Shown piece after piece: positions 8,214 through 14,603 of a stretch of DNA of 64,000 nt. This DNA is from Planctomycetota bacterium (GTDB lineage Bacteria > Planctomycetota > Planctomycetia > Pirellulales > Pirellulaceae). Each line of letters begins with the position of its first letter. Within the stretch, counting starts at the first letter, position 1. The DNA is taken from contig CAUJHS010000010.1 in the NCBI GenBank assembly GCA_963204915.1, forward strand, positions 62,001 to 126,000, given 5' to 3'. The notes under the pieces are model-generated. The model saw only the letters and a list, made by a program, of their open reading frames with translations. It had not been told where the DNA came from and ran no database searches. Made by a program: the position numbers and the translations under genes.

Positions 8214-8908
8214 CTCCTTCCCTCATCGAGGCCAATCTGCCAGAGCCTGCCCATGCAACCCTGCCTTCGTGCATCGACGTGTGGAGTGTCCCGCAATACC
8301 TGCTTCTTCGCGGTATAGCGCGACAGTATCCGCTGCTGACGCACCGACAGACGAAGCGCTTCCTGCAGCACCTTGATTTAAGCGCTCGAACAGCGCAGTG
8401 CGAAGTAGACGCGCTCATCAGCGATCGATACTTGGAGCGCAGGAGCTGCATGATTCGACTGCCCGTGGTACCTGAAACGCCGTCCTTCTGTTGGCACGTC
8501 GGTAATCCGCCGCCAACCCGCAATGAACTGCGGACCCTTACAGCAAGAGGGCGATTCGAAGGTAAATCGACCCCTATTTGGTTTCACATCGCCACTCGTG
8601 AAACCGCCAACCTATTTGGAGGCAGCTACCGTGGCCAGTTGCCATTGACGCAGCTTCCCCTTTGCATTGCCCTGTCAGAGGTTGCGCTCCGACTTAAGAA
8701 AGCCTTTCCGCGACTGGGCGACGCGCTCGATGCAGACGGGCTTCCGTCCTTCGGTCAGGCGCGTCGGCGTCTCCCTCCGCATCTGCGCATTCGGCACTCC
8801 GGCAACGTGCTTGGCATGATCGCCGTACCGTCTTTCGCAAGCGTGTCCTTGCTAGAGGCACTGCACGCCCACTGCGAGCGTCGCTCGACTCCTTACTTCC
8901 TATGGTGA
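8210..8908 (+). CDS. Winged-helix protein (pair 2, first)
   Basis: 232 aa, starting in a 4-base overlap with the coupling ATPase. A winged helix spans about residues 28-75 (LLRGIARQYPLLTHRQTKRF). The C-terminus ends TPYFLW, matching the PYQLW end of the gene at 4358, and the preceding helix (LHAHCERR versus FHEDCASR) also matches, which supports paralogy. The acidic replication-relaxation hairpin is less obvious here than in the pair-1 copy. Probably a DNA-binding accessory protein of the element. Confidence 0.6.
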   Translation: MTPSLIEANLPEPAHATLPSCIDVWSVPQYLLLRGIARQYPLLTHRQTKRFLQHLDLSARTAQCEVDALISDRYLERRSCMIRLPVVPETPSFCWHVGNPPPTRNELRTLTARGRFEGKSTPIWFHIATRETANLFGGSYRGQLPLTQLPLCIALSEVALRLKKAFPRLGDALDADGLPSFGQARRRLPPHLRIRHSGNVLGMIAVPSFASVSLLEALHAHCERRSTPYFLW

Positions 8909-9618
8909 AAGCTATGAACCCAACACGCCATCCGATTGAACAAGCAATCATCGAGCATATTGTGCGCTACAGCATGACGACGGCAGAAGCGTCGCATCGC
9001 GCAGGCGTTCGTGGAATGACCGACGCAGCAGTTGCCGAAAGCCGTCTGCGAGCACTGCAGCGTCGCGGCGAGCTGTGCTGTTTGCCGCTAACGACGAGGA
9101 TGCAGTGCTTCGTTCTTTCCGCCAACGCACGAACCACGACTGGTGAGTTAACCGCAAGTAAAAGCCAGTGGCTGGATTCGCCTAGAGCAAGAATGGAACG
9201 CTATGCCTTCCTCGCATTCGCATGTTTGGGGTCTGCAATCAGAACAAAACTGCTGCATGCGGAACTTCGAGAACGATTTGCCGACCTGTTCCGGCCACAG
9301 ACCGCGCATCACTACTACGTCACGAACGAGTTCGCAGTGGCTCGCCTGGGGTTTCTGCGAATCGATTCGAGCACGCATGGGCGTTGGGACCGAATAGTCG
9401 CGAAAGCCTGTGATGACATGCGTCGCCATTTGAGTATCCCGCTTGTCCGAACGCTCCTCGATTCGGACGCGTTCGAGTTGACCGTCCTGACCGCACTTCC
9501 GGCGAAGGCAGAGCGAATTGCAGAAGCCATCGGAACTAAGCGCGAAGCACTCCCAATTCCATACCGAGTGATCGCTGTTCCCGAGTTGATCAATTTAATC
9601 AGGCCCGCGCCTGACTGA
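8902..9618 (+). CDS. Winged-helix protein (pair 2, second)
   Basis: 238 aa, overlapping the previous gene by 7 bases; an in-frame ATG at 8914 is an alternative start. The N-terminal winged helix (EQAIIEHIVRYSMTTAEASH) and the C-terminal strand PIPYRVIAVPELI resemble the gene at 5008, so genes 8210-8902 form a second copy of the 4358-5008 pair placed on the other side of the ATPase gene. No enzyme motif is seen. Function inferred as for its paralogue. Confidence 0.6.
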   Translation: MVKAMNPTRHPIEQAIIEHIVRYSMTTAEASHRAGVRGMTDAAVAESRLRALQRRGELCCLPLTTRMQCFVLSANARTTTGELTASKSQWLDSPRARMERYAFLAFACLGSAIRTKLLHAELRERFADLFRPQTAHHYYVTNEFAVARLGFLRIDSSTHGRWDRIVAKACDDMRRHLSIPLVRTLLDSDAFELTVLTALPAKAERIAEAIGTKREALPIPYRVIAVPELINLIRPAPD

Positions 9619-9777
9619 CCGTATCCTTTCCCCCCTTTCCCCCCGTCTCACCAACGAGACAAAACCCCACCCGCTCCGGGCCAGGAGCAAGAAAAATCCC
9701 AGCAACCCAATTTTCAATTTCCCGTTTTTTGACAAACCCGTAGGTAGCCGACCGCCGTGGGCGGCGTGCAACCGAAT

Positions 9778-9792
9778 CGCTGAAGGACAGCG
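9778..9792 (+). promoter_or_regulatory. Ribosome binding site in a hairpin loop
   Basis: CGCTG (9778-9782) pairs with CAGCG (9788-9792) and leaves AAGGA in the five-base loop, three bases before the ATG at 9795. The preceding 9619-9777 is non-coding: a long C/T-rich run after the stop and a small GTCTC/GAGAC hairpin; no convincing promoter is seen. Confidence 0.35.
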
Positions 9793-9794
9793 CA

Positions 9795-10166
9795 ATGCAT
9801 CGTGCAAGAAAACGGAGGTTCAAACAGAAGGATAAGAAATCGCCACTCCTTGGTCGCCTTCTTAGAAGGCGGTTTGGTCTCGAGCAAATCTGTGATCATT
9901 GCTCTCGGCCATACTTGGAGAAACCCGCAGTAGACCCTTTCGAGACTTTCGTATCGGGCTCTGTGGTCGCCGCTGTGTTCGTAGAACAACGCTTCGGCAG
10001 GACGAACTTCTACGTGCGTATCGGACGCTTTGCGACCGACGGCAATCGAATGTTCACCTGTCAGATGCTCTCACAAGAGCATCTTGCGGACGCGGCAGAG
10101 GTGATTTCGAAAGCAGATGCGTTCATTCGCGGGCAGAAGCCACTTCGGCTTGCTTCCCGTAAATGA
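9795..10166 (+). CDS. Small protein, divergent member of an element paralogue family
   Basis: 123 aa. A basic N-terminus (residues 1-27) is followed by a single CDHC pair (33-36), then a region FYVRIGRFATDGNRMFTCQM with helix ADAAEVISKADAFI (about 66-110). That second half has the same strand-strand-helix pattern as the 84-aa and 79-aa proteins at 10293 and 10999 (compare FNVTISRLYKD and DMAYNWI). This suggests a diverged copy with an added N-terminus. AAGGA sits in a hairpin loop just ahead of the start. No function known. Confidence 0.55.
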   Translation: MHRARKRRFKQKDKKSPLLGRLLRRRFGLEQICDHCSRPYLEKPAVDPFETFVSGSVVAAVFVEQRFGRTNFYVRIGRFATDGNRMFTCQMLSQEHLADAAEVISKADAFIRGQKPLRLASRK

Positions 10167-10180
10167 GGTTTTGTCAGGTT

Positions 10181-10204
10181 GGGGCACCGCTGATGCGGTG
10201 CCCC
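10181..10204 (+). terminator. Stem-loop after the 123-aa gene
   Basis: GGGGCACCGC and GCGGTGCCCC pair perfectly (10 pairs) around TGAT, 14 bases after the stop codon. The following bases are TTGCCGCC, so the U-run is missing. It may be an attenuator, an RNA-stabilising hairpin or a weak terminator. Confidence 0.4.
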
Positions 10205-10266
10205 TTGCCGCCTGCAATGAGGCAGTCGGCATACATCAACTCAACAGGATGAAGTCAATCACGACG

Positions 10267-10292
10267 ACACCTGTGCATCCGAAAGGAGGTGT
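10267..10292 (+). promoter_or_regulatory. Hairpin covering the ribosome binding site of the 84-aa gene
   Basis: ACACCT (10267-10272) pairs with AGGTGT (10287-10292). The second arm contains most of the AAAGGAGGT ribosome binding site and ends directly before the ATG at 10293. Sequestration would lower translation; this is inferred from pairing only. Confidence 0.35.
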
Positions 10293-10547
10293 ATGGCTGA
10301 AAAAAAGAAGCCTGCACATGAAGTGAGACTTGGTCGTATCAGAGCAACAATCTGGGCTAACCAGAGCGAGGAATCTGATACGTGGTTCAACGTGACGATC
10401 AGTCGTCTCTACAAAGACGAAGGCGAATGGAGAGATGCGGAGTCGTTTCGAAGGGACGACCTTCCAATCGTCATAAGGGCCGCGGACATGGCCTACAACT
10501 GGATCTGGACTCGCCAGACGGCGAATTCAGATTCATCCGAGGAATAG
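10293..10547 (+). CDS. Small conserved protein (paralogue 1)
   Basis: 84 aa. It starts after a very strong AAAGGAGGT. The sequence EVRLGRIRATIWANQ, FNVTISRLYKDEGEW, FRRDDLPIVIRAADMAYNWI predicts several beta-strands followed by one helix. A close paralogue is encoded at 10999 and a diverged one at 9795. The fold pattern loosely recalls the single-strand-binding PC4/YdbC type, which is only a hypothesis. I recognise it as a type of short protein common in planctomycete accessory DNA but cannot name a function. Confidence 0.7.
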   Translation: MAEKKKPAHEVRLGRIRATIWANQSEESDTWFNVTISRLYKDEGEWRDAESFRRDDLPIVIRAADMAYNWIWTRQTANSDSSEE

Positions 10548-10566
10548 CAACAGGTTGACCGACCTT

Positions 10567-10587
10567 GGACCGGCTGCAAGCCGGTCC
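10567..10587 (+). terminator. Stem-loop between the 84-aa and 96-aa genes
   Basis: GGACCGGCT pairs exactly with AGCCGGTCC across GCA (nine pairs). It is followed by CTTATT, a poor U-run. It lies 19 bases after the stop of the 84-aa gene and could be a weak terminator or processing site. Confidence 0.4.
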
Positions 10588-10608
10588 CTTATTCACACGG
10601 AGTAGACC

Positions 10609-10899
10609 ATGCCCACCGTAGTCAAACGAGTTGTCGCAAAGTTCGCTGTAGGTCAAGTCCGAGCAACTCCCCAGATAGTCGCAGTAGTCGATGAAGAGGA
10701 TCTCTTTGATTCCTTCGTACGACACCTTGCGGGCGACTGGGGTGACGTGGACGAGTTCGACTGGAGGCAAAACGACGAAGCCATCTTCGAGGGCGGTCGT
10801 ATCCTTTCGTCTTACAGTGACCGTCACGGCAACAGGTTCTGGATTATCACGGAAGCGGATCGGAGTTCAACGACGATCCTATTTCCCGAGGAATACTGA
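10609..10899 (+). CDS. Plasmid-type conserved small protein, 96 aa
   Basis: 96 aa with a highly recognisable C-terminal half: GDWGDVDEFDWRQNDEAI, then GGRILSSYSDRHGNRFWIIT and an ending ADRSSTTILFPEEY. Proteins with this pattern are widespread on plasmids and integrative elements, often under misleading names. No catalytic motif is visible and the role is unknown. GGAG lies about ten bases before the ATG. It is followed by the only clear intrinsic terminator in this part of the element, so it probably closes a transcription unit. Confidence 0.75.
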   Translation: MPTVVKRVVAKFAVGQVRATPQIVAVVDEEDLFDSFVRHLAGDWGDVDEFDWRQNDEAIFEGGRILSSYSDRHGNRFWIITEADRSSTTILFPEEY

Positions 10900-10931
10900 A
10901 CCTAACGCAGGTTTACACGCTTGAGGTTTTA

Positions 10932-10966
10932 GCTGAGGAAGCATGACGCTTCCTCAGCGCTTTTTC
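10932..10966 (+). terminator. Intrinsic terminator
   Basis: GCTGAGGAAGC (10932-10942) pairs with GCTTCCTCAGC (10948-10958), eleven pairs with a five-base loop, followed by GC and a TTTTT run. This is a canonical rho-independent terminator 32 bases after the 96-aa gene. Confidence 0.8.
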
Positions 10967-10998
10967 TTACTTATGGCCCTGTTCTGTAGAGCTGCGAT

Positions 10999-11238
10999 AT
11001 GTCCAAAGCACCAATTCATTCGATTCGATTCGGCCTTATAAAGGCTTCCATCTGGCAGAACCACACGCGAAGCGGCGAACGCCACACAGTCACCATCGTG
11101 CGCCTCTACAAAAATGGTGACAGCTGGGTCGAGTCGACTCGGTTCGGTCGAGATGATCTGCCGCTTGTCGCAAAAGTTAGCGACATCGCGCACAGCTGGA
11201 TATTCCAGCAGGGTTCGCAGGGAGCTGGAGCGGAATGA
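10999..11238 (+). CDS. Small conserved protein (paralogue 2)
   Basis: 79 aa, closely similar to the protein at 10293: SIRFGLIKASIWQNHT, VTIVRLYKNGDSW, FGRDDLPLVAKVSDIAHSWI. The shared pattern is beta-strands followed by a helix ending in W-I. It starts a new tightly packed unit after the terminator at 10932: its stop overlaps the start of the zinc-ribbon gene (ATGA at 11235), which in turn overlaps the methyltransferase gene. Function unknown. Confidence 0.7.
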   Translation: MSKAPIHSIRFGLIKASIWQNHTRSGERHTVTIVRLYKNGDSWVESTRFGRDDLPLVAKVSDIAHSWIFQQGSQGAGAE

Positions 11239-11468
11239 CCGACAAGCCTCCTTCCGACACAACAGCCCAATCCTGGTATTGCGCCTGTCAGCACTGCACT
11301 GCGAAGTGGTACTCAGAGCAAGCTCAACCAGTTTGCCCGCGGTGCGGGTTCTTCGCGAACCATCCTGAACAGTGCGACCCGCCTTGGATGAAGCGGGAGG
11401 TAGTTCGGAAACGACCGGCGGACACGAGCCTCGCTGCGACCGACTCGATCGACCGGAGTCCGCAGTAA
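11235..11468 (+). CDS. Small zinc-ribbon protein
   Basis: 77 aa with two Cys pairs, CQHC (18-21) and CPRC (34-37), spaced as in a zinc ribbon (CACQHCTAKWYSEQAQPVCP region). The C-terminal half is basic and Ser/Asp-rich with no structure obvious. Overlap of 4 bases with the upstream small gene and of one base with the methyltransferase gene (TAATG) implies co-translation. It may be an accessory nucleic-acid-binding protein; this is inferred. Confidence 0.65.
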   Translation: MTDKPPSDTTAQSWYCACQHCTAKWYSEQAQPVCPRCGFFANHPEQCDPPWMKREVVRKRPADTSLAATDSIDRSPQ

Positions 11469-12091
11469 TGAGTGCGCGTCAGTCAACTGAGCCAATTGAG
11501 CACGTGACCGACTCAGCAAGTCATCAGGATCGTCCGCAGTTGCCGTCGATTGTTCGGGACTTCGAGCAACTCTTAAGCATCAATGCAAGGTTCGCCACGG
11601 TGTACGCAGATCCGCCGTGGGAATACGACAACCAGGCTTCGCGCGGTGCAGCGGCCAATCACTACCGGACGCTCAACGTGGAGGCAATCAAGTCGATGCC
11701 CGTTAAGCGACTCTGCACCGAAAACGCGCATCTTCATCTGTGGACCACAAACGCATTTCTTTGGGCAGCCGCCGAAATCATCGAGGCCTGGGGATTCACC
11801 TACAAATCATGCTTTGTCTGGATCAAGCCGCAGCTTGGCATGGGCAACTACTGGCGAGTGTCGCACGAGTTTTTGCTTCTCGGCGTGCGAGGCAGATTGC
11901 CGTTCGCCGACAACATGCAGCGAAGTTGGCTGCTAAGTCGCCGTCGGCAGCACAGCCGCAAGCCATACGCGGTGCGGGAACTGATTGAGAAGGTAAGCCC
12001 TGGCCCCTACCTGGAACTTTTCGGACGAGAAGAACTACCGGCAAGCGATTGGACGGTGTTTGGCGACCAAGTCGAGCGAAGACTGTTCTGA
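11468..12091 (+). CDS. MT-A70 family adenine methyltransferase
   Basis: 207 aa. The catalytic DPPW is at residues 48-51 (VYADPPWEYDNQ), followed by HLHLWTTNAFL, FVWIKPQLGMGNYWR and YLELFGRE, all typical of the MT-A70 family. Members transfer a methyl group from S-adenosylmethionine to N6 of adenine; bacterial and phage members mostly act on DNA. No restriction enzyme is next to it, so it is probably an orphan that protects or marks the element's DNA. The start at 11468 is supported by overlap with the preceding stop; the frame is open upstream only inside the zinc-ribbon gene. Confidence 0.88.
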   Translation: MSARQSTEPIEHVTDSASHQDRPQLPSIVRDFEQLLSINARFATVYADPPWEYDNQASRGAAANHYRTLNVEAIKSMPVKRLCTENAHLHLWTTNAFLWAAAEIIEAWGFTYKSCFVWIKPQLGMGNYWRVSHEFLLLGVRGRLPFADNMQRSWLLSRRRQHSRKPYAVRELIEKVSPGPYLELFGREELPASDWTVFGDQVERRLF

Positions 12092-12099
12092 GAAACACG

Positions 12100-12366
12100 A
12101 TGACGACGCGTTCCACACGACAAAAAGGCTCCAGCGTCCCGACGTCAATCGTCGTGCCGAGCGGTGCGCCGTCATGGATAACGCCGGAGCTGCTCCAAAA
12201 AACACTCGAAGTCTGGCAACCGTACTACGAACAGGAGTTGATCCCGGAGGATGCCTTGGCGATCATCATGGGAGTGGGCCAGATGTTTGCCTGCCTTGCC
12301 CCAAGTCCTTCCGACGGACAATCCCATGAAGAAATTTGCCGCCCTGGCTCGCGTCAGCAGCCGTGA
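12100..12366 (+). CDS. Small protein upstream of the integrase, 88 aa
   Basis: 88 aa, ATG eight bases after the methyltransferase stop. The core PSWITPELLQKTLEVWQPYY, then EDALAIIMGVGQMFACL, is helical and of a type I have seen ahead of recombinase genes in planctomycete elements; this is from memory and not checked. Its last 41 bases overlap the start of the integrase in another frame, so translation of the two is linked. It could be an excision or directionality factor, but there is no motif to prove it. Confidence 0.6.
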   Translation: MTTRSTRQKGSSVPTSIVVPSGAPSWITPELLQKTLEVWQPYYEQELIPEDALAIIMGVGQMFACLAPSPSDGQSHEEICRPGSRQQP

Positions 12367-13852
12367 ACAAGAACGTGAAGGGTTCTCGCTCGACATTCAA
12401 GTGGATGCGCTCAAGCGTTACGCCGAGCAGCACGAGGGTGTCATCTGCCGAATGTTTCGTATTGCGGAGACGGCGAGCAAATCGGAAGAGCGCAAGACCT
12501 TTCGAGAACTGATCGCATACGCTAAGAAGCACTGCTTCGAGCTCGATGGCCTCTTGGTCTATAAGGTCGACCGAGCAGCGAGAAATCTTTTCGACTTCGT
12601 TGAGATCGAGCGACTCGAATCCGAGTACGACGTACCGTTCATCTGTGTGTCACAGCCCACAGAGAATAACCCTGCTGGCCGCATGATGCGACGCACGCTG
12701 GCCAACATGGCAAGCTTCTACACCGAGCAGCAATCACTCGATGTCCGCGAGGGCCTCAATCGCAGAGTGCGAGAAGGTTGGTTTGTCGGCAAAGCCCCCT
12801 ACGGCTATCGCAACATTCGTAAGGACGGTCGTGGCATCGTCGAAATCGATCCCGAGTCAGGCGACAACGTACGCCGCATGTTCAGGCTGTTCGCATTCGA
12901 GCCGTTAACTCTCGATGCGCTTGTCGAGCGACTTCACGAGGAGGGCAGAATCTTTCGACCTTCAACGCCACGCTTCCCAAGAAGTTCCGTCCACAACATA
13001 TTGCGGGACAGAGCCTACATCGGGGAACTCGAATACAAAGGCAACTGGTATCCCGGTAGACACGAACCGCTCGTCGACCGTGCGACTTGGGACCGCGTGC
13101 AAGGCTTACTCGGCGGCCACATCTATCAGTCGCATGAGATGACCTATGCCGGGCAGAGAATGATCTGCGGGCACTGTGGGCATCCGATTTCTGGAGAGAC
13201 AAAGTCGAAGAAGACCAAAGCCGGGATGAAGCAGTACAACTACTACCGCTGCGTGTACTACAACCGAGGCGACCATCCTCGCATTCGCGTACGCGAAGCG
13301 GATTTAGACGCTCAGGTGCTCGCGATCTTCGCCAAGATGCGAATTGACGATGAAGAGGTTCGCGAGTGGTTCCGGGCGGTCCTGCGGTCACAGACGAAGG
13401 ATTCGCAAGACGATGCTCGTGCGCAGCGTGCAGAACTTGCTCGACAGGAATCCCTGCTTGTCGCTCAGCAAGACAAGCTACTTGACCTGAGACTTCGCGA
13501 TGAGATCGACCAGGACGCATACGCGGCTAAGCAGACTCAGCTACGCGACCGCCTGGCAGCCATCAAGTTGCAACGGGACGCCCTGGACCGTTCACACGAC
13601 GAAACTGCCGACTTGGCGAGTAGAGTTTTTGAACTTTCGCAAACCCTTACGGAGAAGTGGCTTACGTCCGATGTCTTCGAAAAACGTCGTATCCTCGAAA
13701 TCGTGTTTTTGAACTGCACGCTCGATGACGTAACTCTTTGCCCCACAATAAGAAAGCCCTTCGACGTATTGGCCGAAGGGCTCATTTCTAAAAATAGTCG
13801 GGGTGACAGGATTCGAACCTGCGACCTCTTGGTCCCGAACCAAGCGCTCTAG
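12326..13852 (+). CDS. Large serine integrase
   Basis: 508 aa. The N-terminal resolvase domain has the nucleophile in ARVSSREQ (Ser11) and VYKVDRAARN. A recombinase domain follows (GKAPYGYRNIRKDGRG, SSVHNILRDRAYIGELEYKG), then a zinc ribbon (CGHCGHPISG, near 279) and a coiled coil (about 370-450). It catalyses site-specific integration and excision. The ATG at 12326 is the first that gives a complete resolvase domain. The last 17 codons and the stop lie inside tRNA-Pro on the opposite strand, so the C-terminus (CDLLVPNQAL) comes from the integration site. The tail would differ in the excised form. Confidence 0.92.
   Translation: MKKFAALARVSSREQEREGFSLDIQVDALKRYAEQHEGVICRMFRIAETASKSEERKTFRELIAYAKKHCFELDGLLVYKVDRAARNLFDFVEIERLESEYDVPFICVSQPTENNPAGRMMRRTLANMASFYTEQQSLDVREGLNRRVREGWFVGKAPYGYRNIRKDGRGIVEIDPESGDNVRRMFRLFAFEPLTLDALVERLHEEGRIFRPSTPRFPRSSVHNILRDRAYIGELEYKGNWYPGRHEPLVDRATWDRVQGLLGGHIYQSHEMTYAGQRMICGHCGHPISGETKSKKTKAGMKQYNYYRCVYYNRGDHPRIRVREADLDAQVLAIFAKMRIDDEEVREWFRAVLRSQTKDSQDDARAQRAELARQESLLVAQQDKLLDLRLRDEIDQDAYAAKQTQLRDRLAAIKLQRDALDRSHDETADLASRVFELSQTLTEKWLTSDVFEKRRILEIVFLNCTLDDVTLCPTIRKPFDVLAEGLISKNSRGDRIRTCDLLVPNQAL
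13747..13782 (-). terminator. Terminator of tRNA-Pro inside the integrase gene
   Basis: Read on the minus strand, AGCCCTTCG (13782-13774) pairs with CGAAGGGCT (13763-13755) and is followed by TTCTTATT. It lies about 16 bases beyond the tRNA 3' end, on the element side, inside the coding sequence of the integrase. The element thus appears to provide a replacement terminator for the host tRNA. Confidence 0.65.
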
Positions 13853-13872
13853 CCAAGCTGAGCCACACCCCG
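13798..13872 (-). tRNA. tRNA-Pro (CGG)
   Basis: A full cloverleaf reads on the minus strand. The seven-pair acceptor stem is CGGGGTG/CACCCCG with discriminator A (13798). The anticodon stem CTTGG/CCAAG surrounds loop TTCGGGA (anticodon CGG, codon CCG). The T-arm contains GGTTCGAATCC. CCA is not encoded. Its 3' end is the presumed attachment site of the element. Confidence 0.95.
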
Positions 13873-13900
13873 AGGTGATTTGGTGTTGTGAAGGCGGCGT

Positions 13901-13928
13901 ATTGTATGGAACATGGGTACGCCGTCAA
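13901..13928 (-). promoter_or_regulatory. Promoter of tRNA-Pro
   Basis: On the minus strand, TTGACG (13928-13923) and TACAAT (13906-13901) are 16 bases apart, and the -10 ends 28 bases before the tRNA. This is a good sigma-70 promoter in the short gap between pcm and the tRNA. Confidence 0.65.
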
Positions 13929-13949
13929 CAGCAGTTCGCTGCGTTAGTT

Positions 13950-14603
13950 TTAACCGTCGGCGCCTTCTTCGATCAAGGGGACAAACCGGCAAGGTGTGAG
14001 GAATTGTTGTTCCAATTGGTCCCCGTGCTTTTCCATAACTTGCAGCACCTGTTGGTCTTCGCTGCCCAGCGGCGCCACAACACGCCCGCCCTCGGCCAGT
14101 TGTTCCACGAGGGGAACGGGAAGGTGGTCAGCCGCCGCGGTAATAATGATACGGTCATACGGCGCGTTCGGCCGATACCCTTTGCTTCCGTCGCCGACTA
14201 CTAACGTGACATTGTCGCACCCTAAAAGGTTCAGGGCGTGTTGCGCCTGTCGCGAAAGCTCCTGATGGCGTTCAATGCTCACAACCTGGCGGGCAAGACG
14301 CGAGAGGATCGCCGCTTGGTAGCCGCTGCCGGTGCCAACCTCCAAAACTCGTTCATCGCCCGTTAGATCGAGCGCTTCCGTCATTAAGGCCACGATATAC
14401 GGTTGGCTGATCGTTTGGCCGCAGGCGATGGGAGCAGCGTGGTCAGCGTATGCCTCAGACCGGAAAGCCGGATCCATAAACAGTTCCCGGGGGATGCTCT
14501 CCATCGCCTTAAGCACGCGGGGCGAGGTAATTCCCCGCCGTACGAGTTGCTGCTCTACCATCCGGCGGCGGTCGTCGGCGTAAGTGTCGTTATTTGACGC
14601 CAT
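13950..14603 (-). CDS. pcm: Protein-L-isoaspartate O-methyltransferase
   Basis: 217 aa, the usual family length. The SAM-binding motif VLEVGTGSGYQAAILSRLA is at about 86-104, and ACGQTISQPYIVALM (about 60-74) is the family signature for substrate binding. The enzyme methylates isoaspartyl residues in aged proteins so they can be repaired to aspartate; it is cytosolic. It overlaps the end of recJ by 14 bases and is probably translated from the same message. This is ordinary host sequence and marks the edge of the element. Confidence 0.95.
   Translation of the reverse strand: MASNNDTYADDRRRMVEQQLVRRGITSPRVLKAMESIPRELFMDPAFRSEAYADHAAPIACGQTISQPYIVALMTEALDLTGDERVLEVGTGSGYQAAILSRLARQVVSIERHQELSRQAQHALNLLGCDNVTLVVGDGSKGYRPNAPYDRIIITAAADHLPVPLVEQLAEGGRVVAPLGSEDQQVLQVMEKHGDQLEQQFLTPCRFVPLIEEGADG

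Larger units (their letters stand above)
1..13798. mobile_element. Right part of an integrated element at tRNA-Pro
   Basis: This block carries mobile-element functions: a large serine integrase at its right edge, a VirD4/TraD-type coupling ATPase, replication-relaxation-like winged-helix proteins, an MT-A70 methyltransferase and a run of small proteins of unknown role. The right boundary is placed at the 3' end of tRNA-Pro (13,798), because the integrase reading frame runs into the tRNA and host housekeeping genes (pcm, recJ, rpmG) begin on the other side. The left boundary is not visible: I found no second copy of the tRNA 3' end in the window. No relaxase, VirB4 or other type IV secretion genes are seen, so it could be an ICE continuing leftward, a mobilizable element or a decayed one. 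The boundary is inferred from gene content and needs the left flank. Confidence 0.8.

Noticed and set aside
9728..9760. Promoter at TTGACA ahead of the 123-aa gene
   Set aside because: No acceptable -10 box lies 15-19 bases downstream; the region is GC-rich.
10181..10587. Integron attC sites at the stem-loops between small genes
   Set aside because: The stems are perfect and short and lack the conserved GTT/AAC core pattern of attC; no tyrosine integron integrase is present.
13592..14204. Frames reading through tRNA-Pro on both strands (MVRDQEVAGSNPV, MTGFEPATSWSRTKR)
   Set aside because: These are well-known artefacts of translating tRNA genes. The integrase frame is kept because it is a full-length enzyme that merely ends there.
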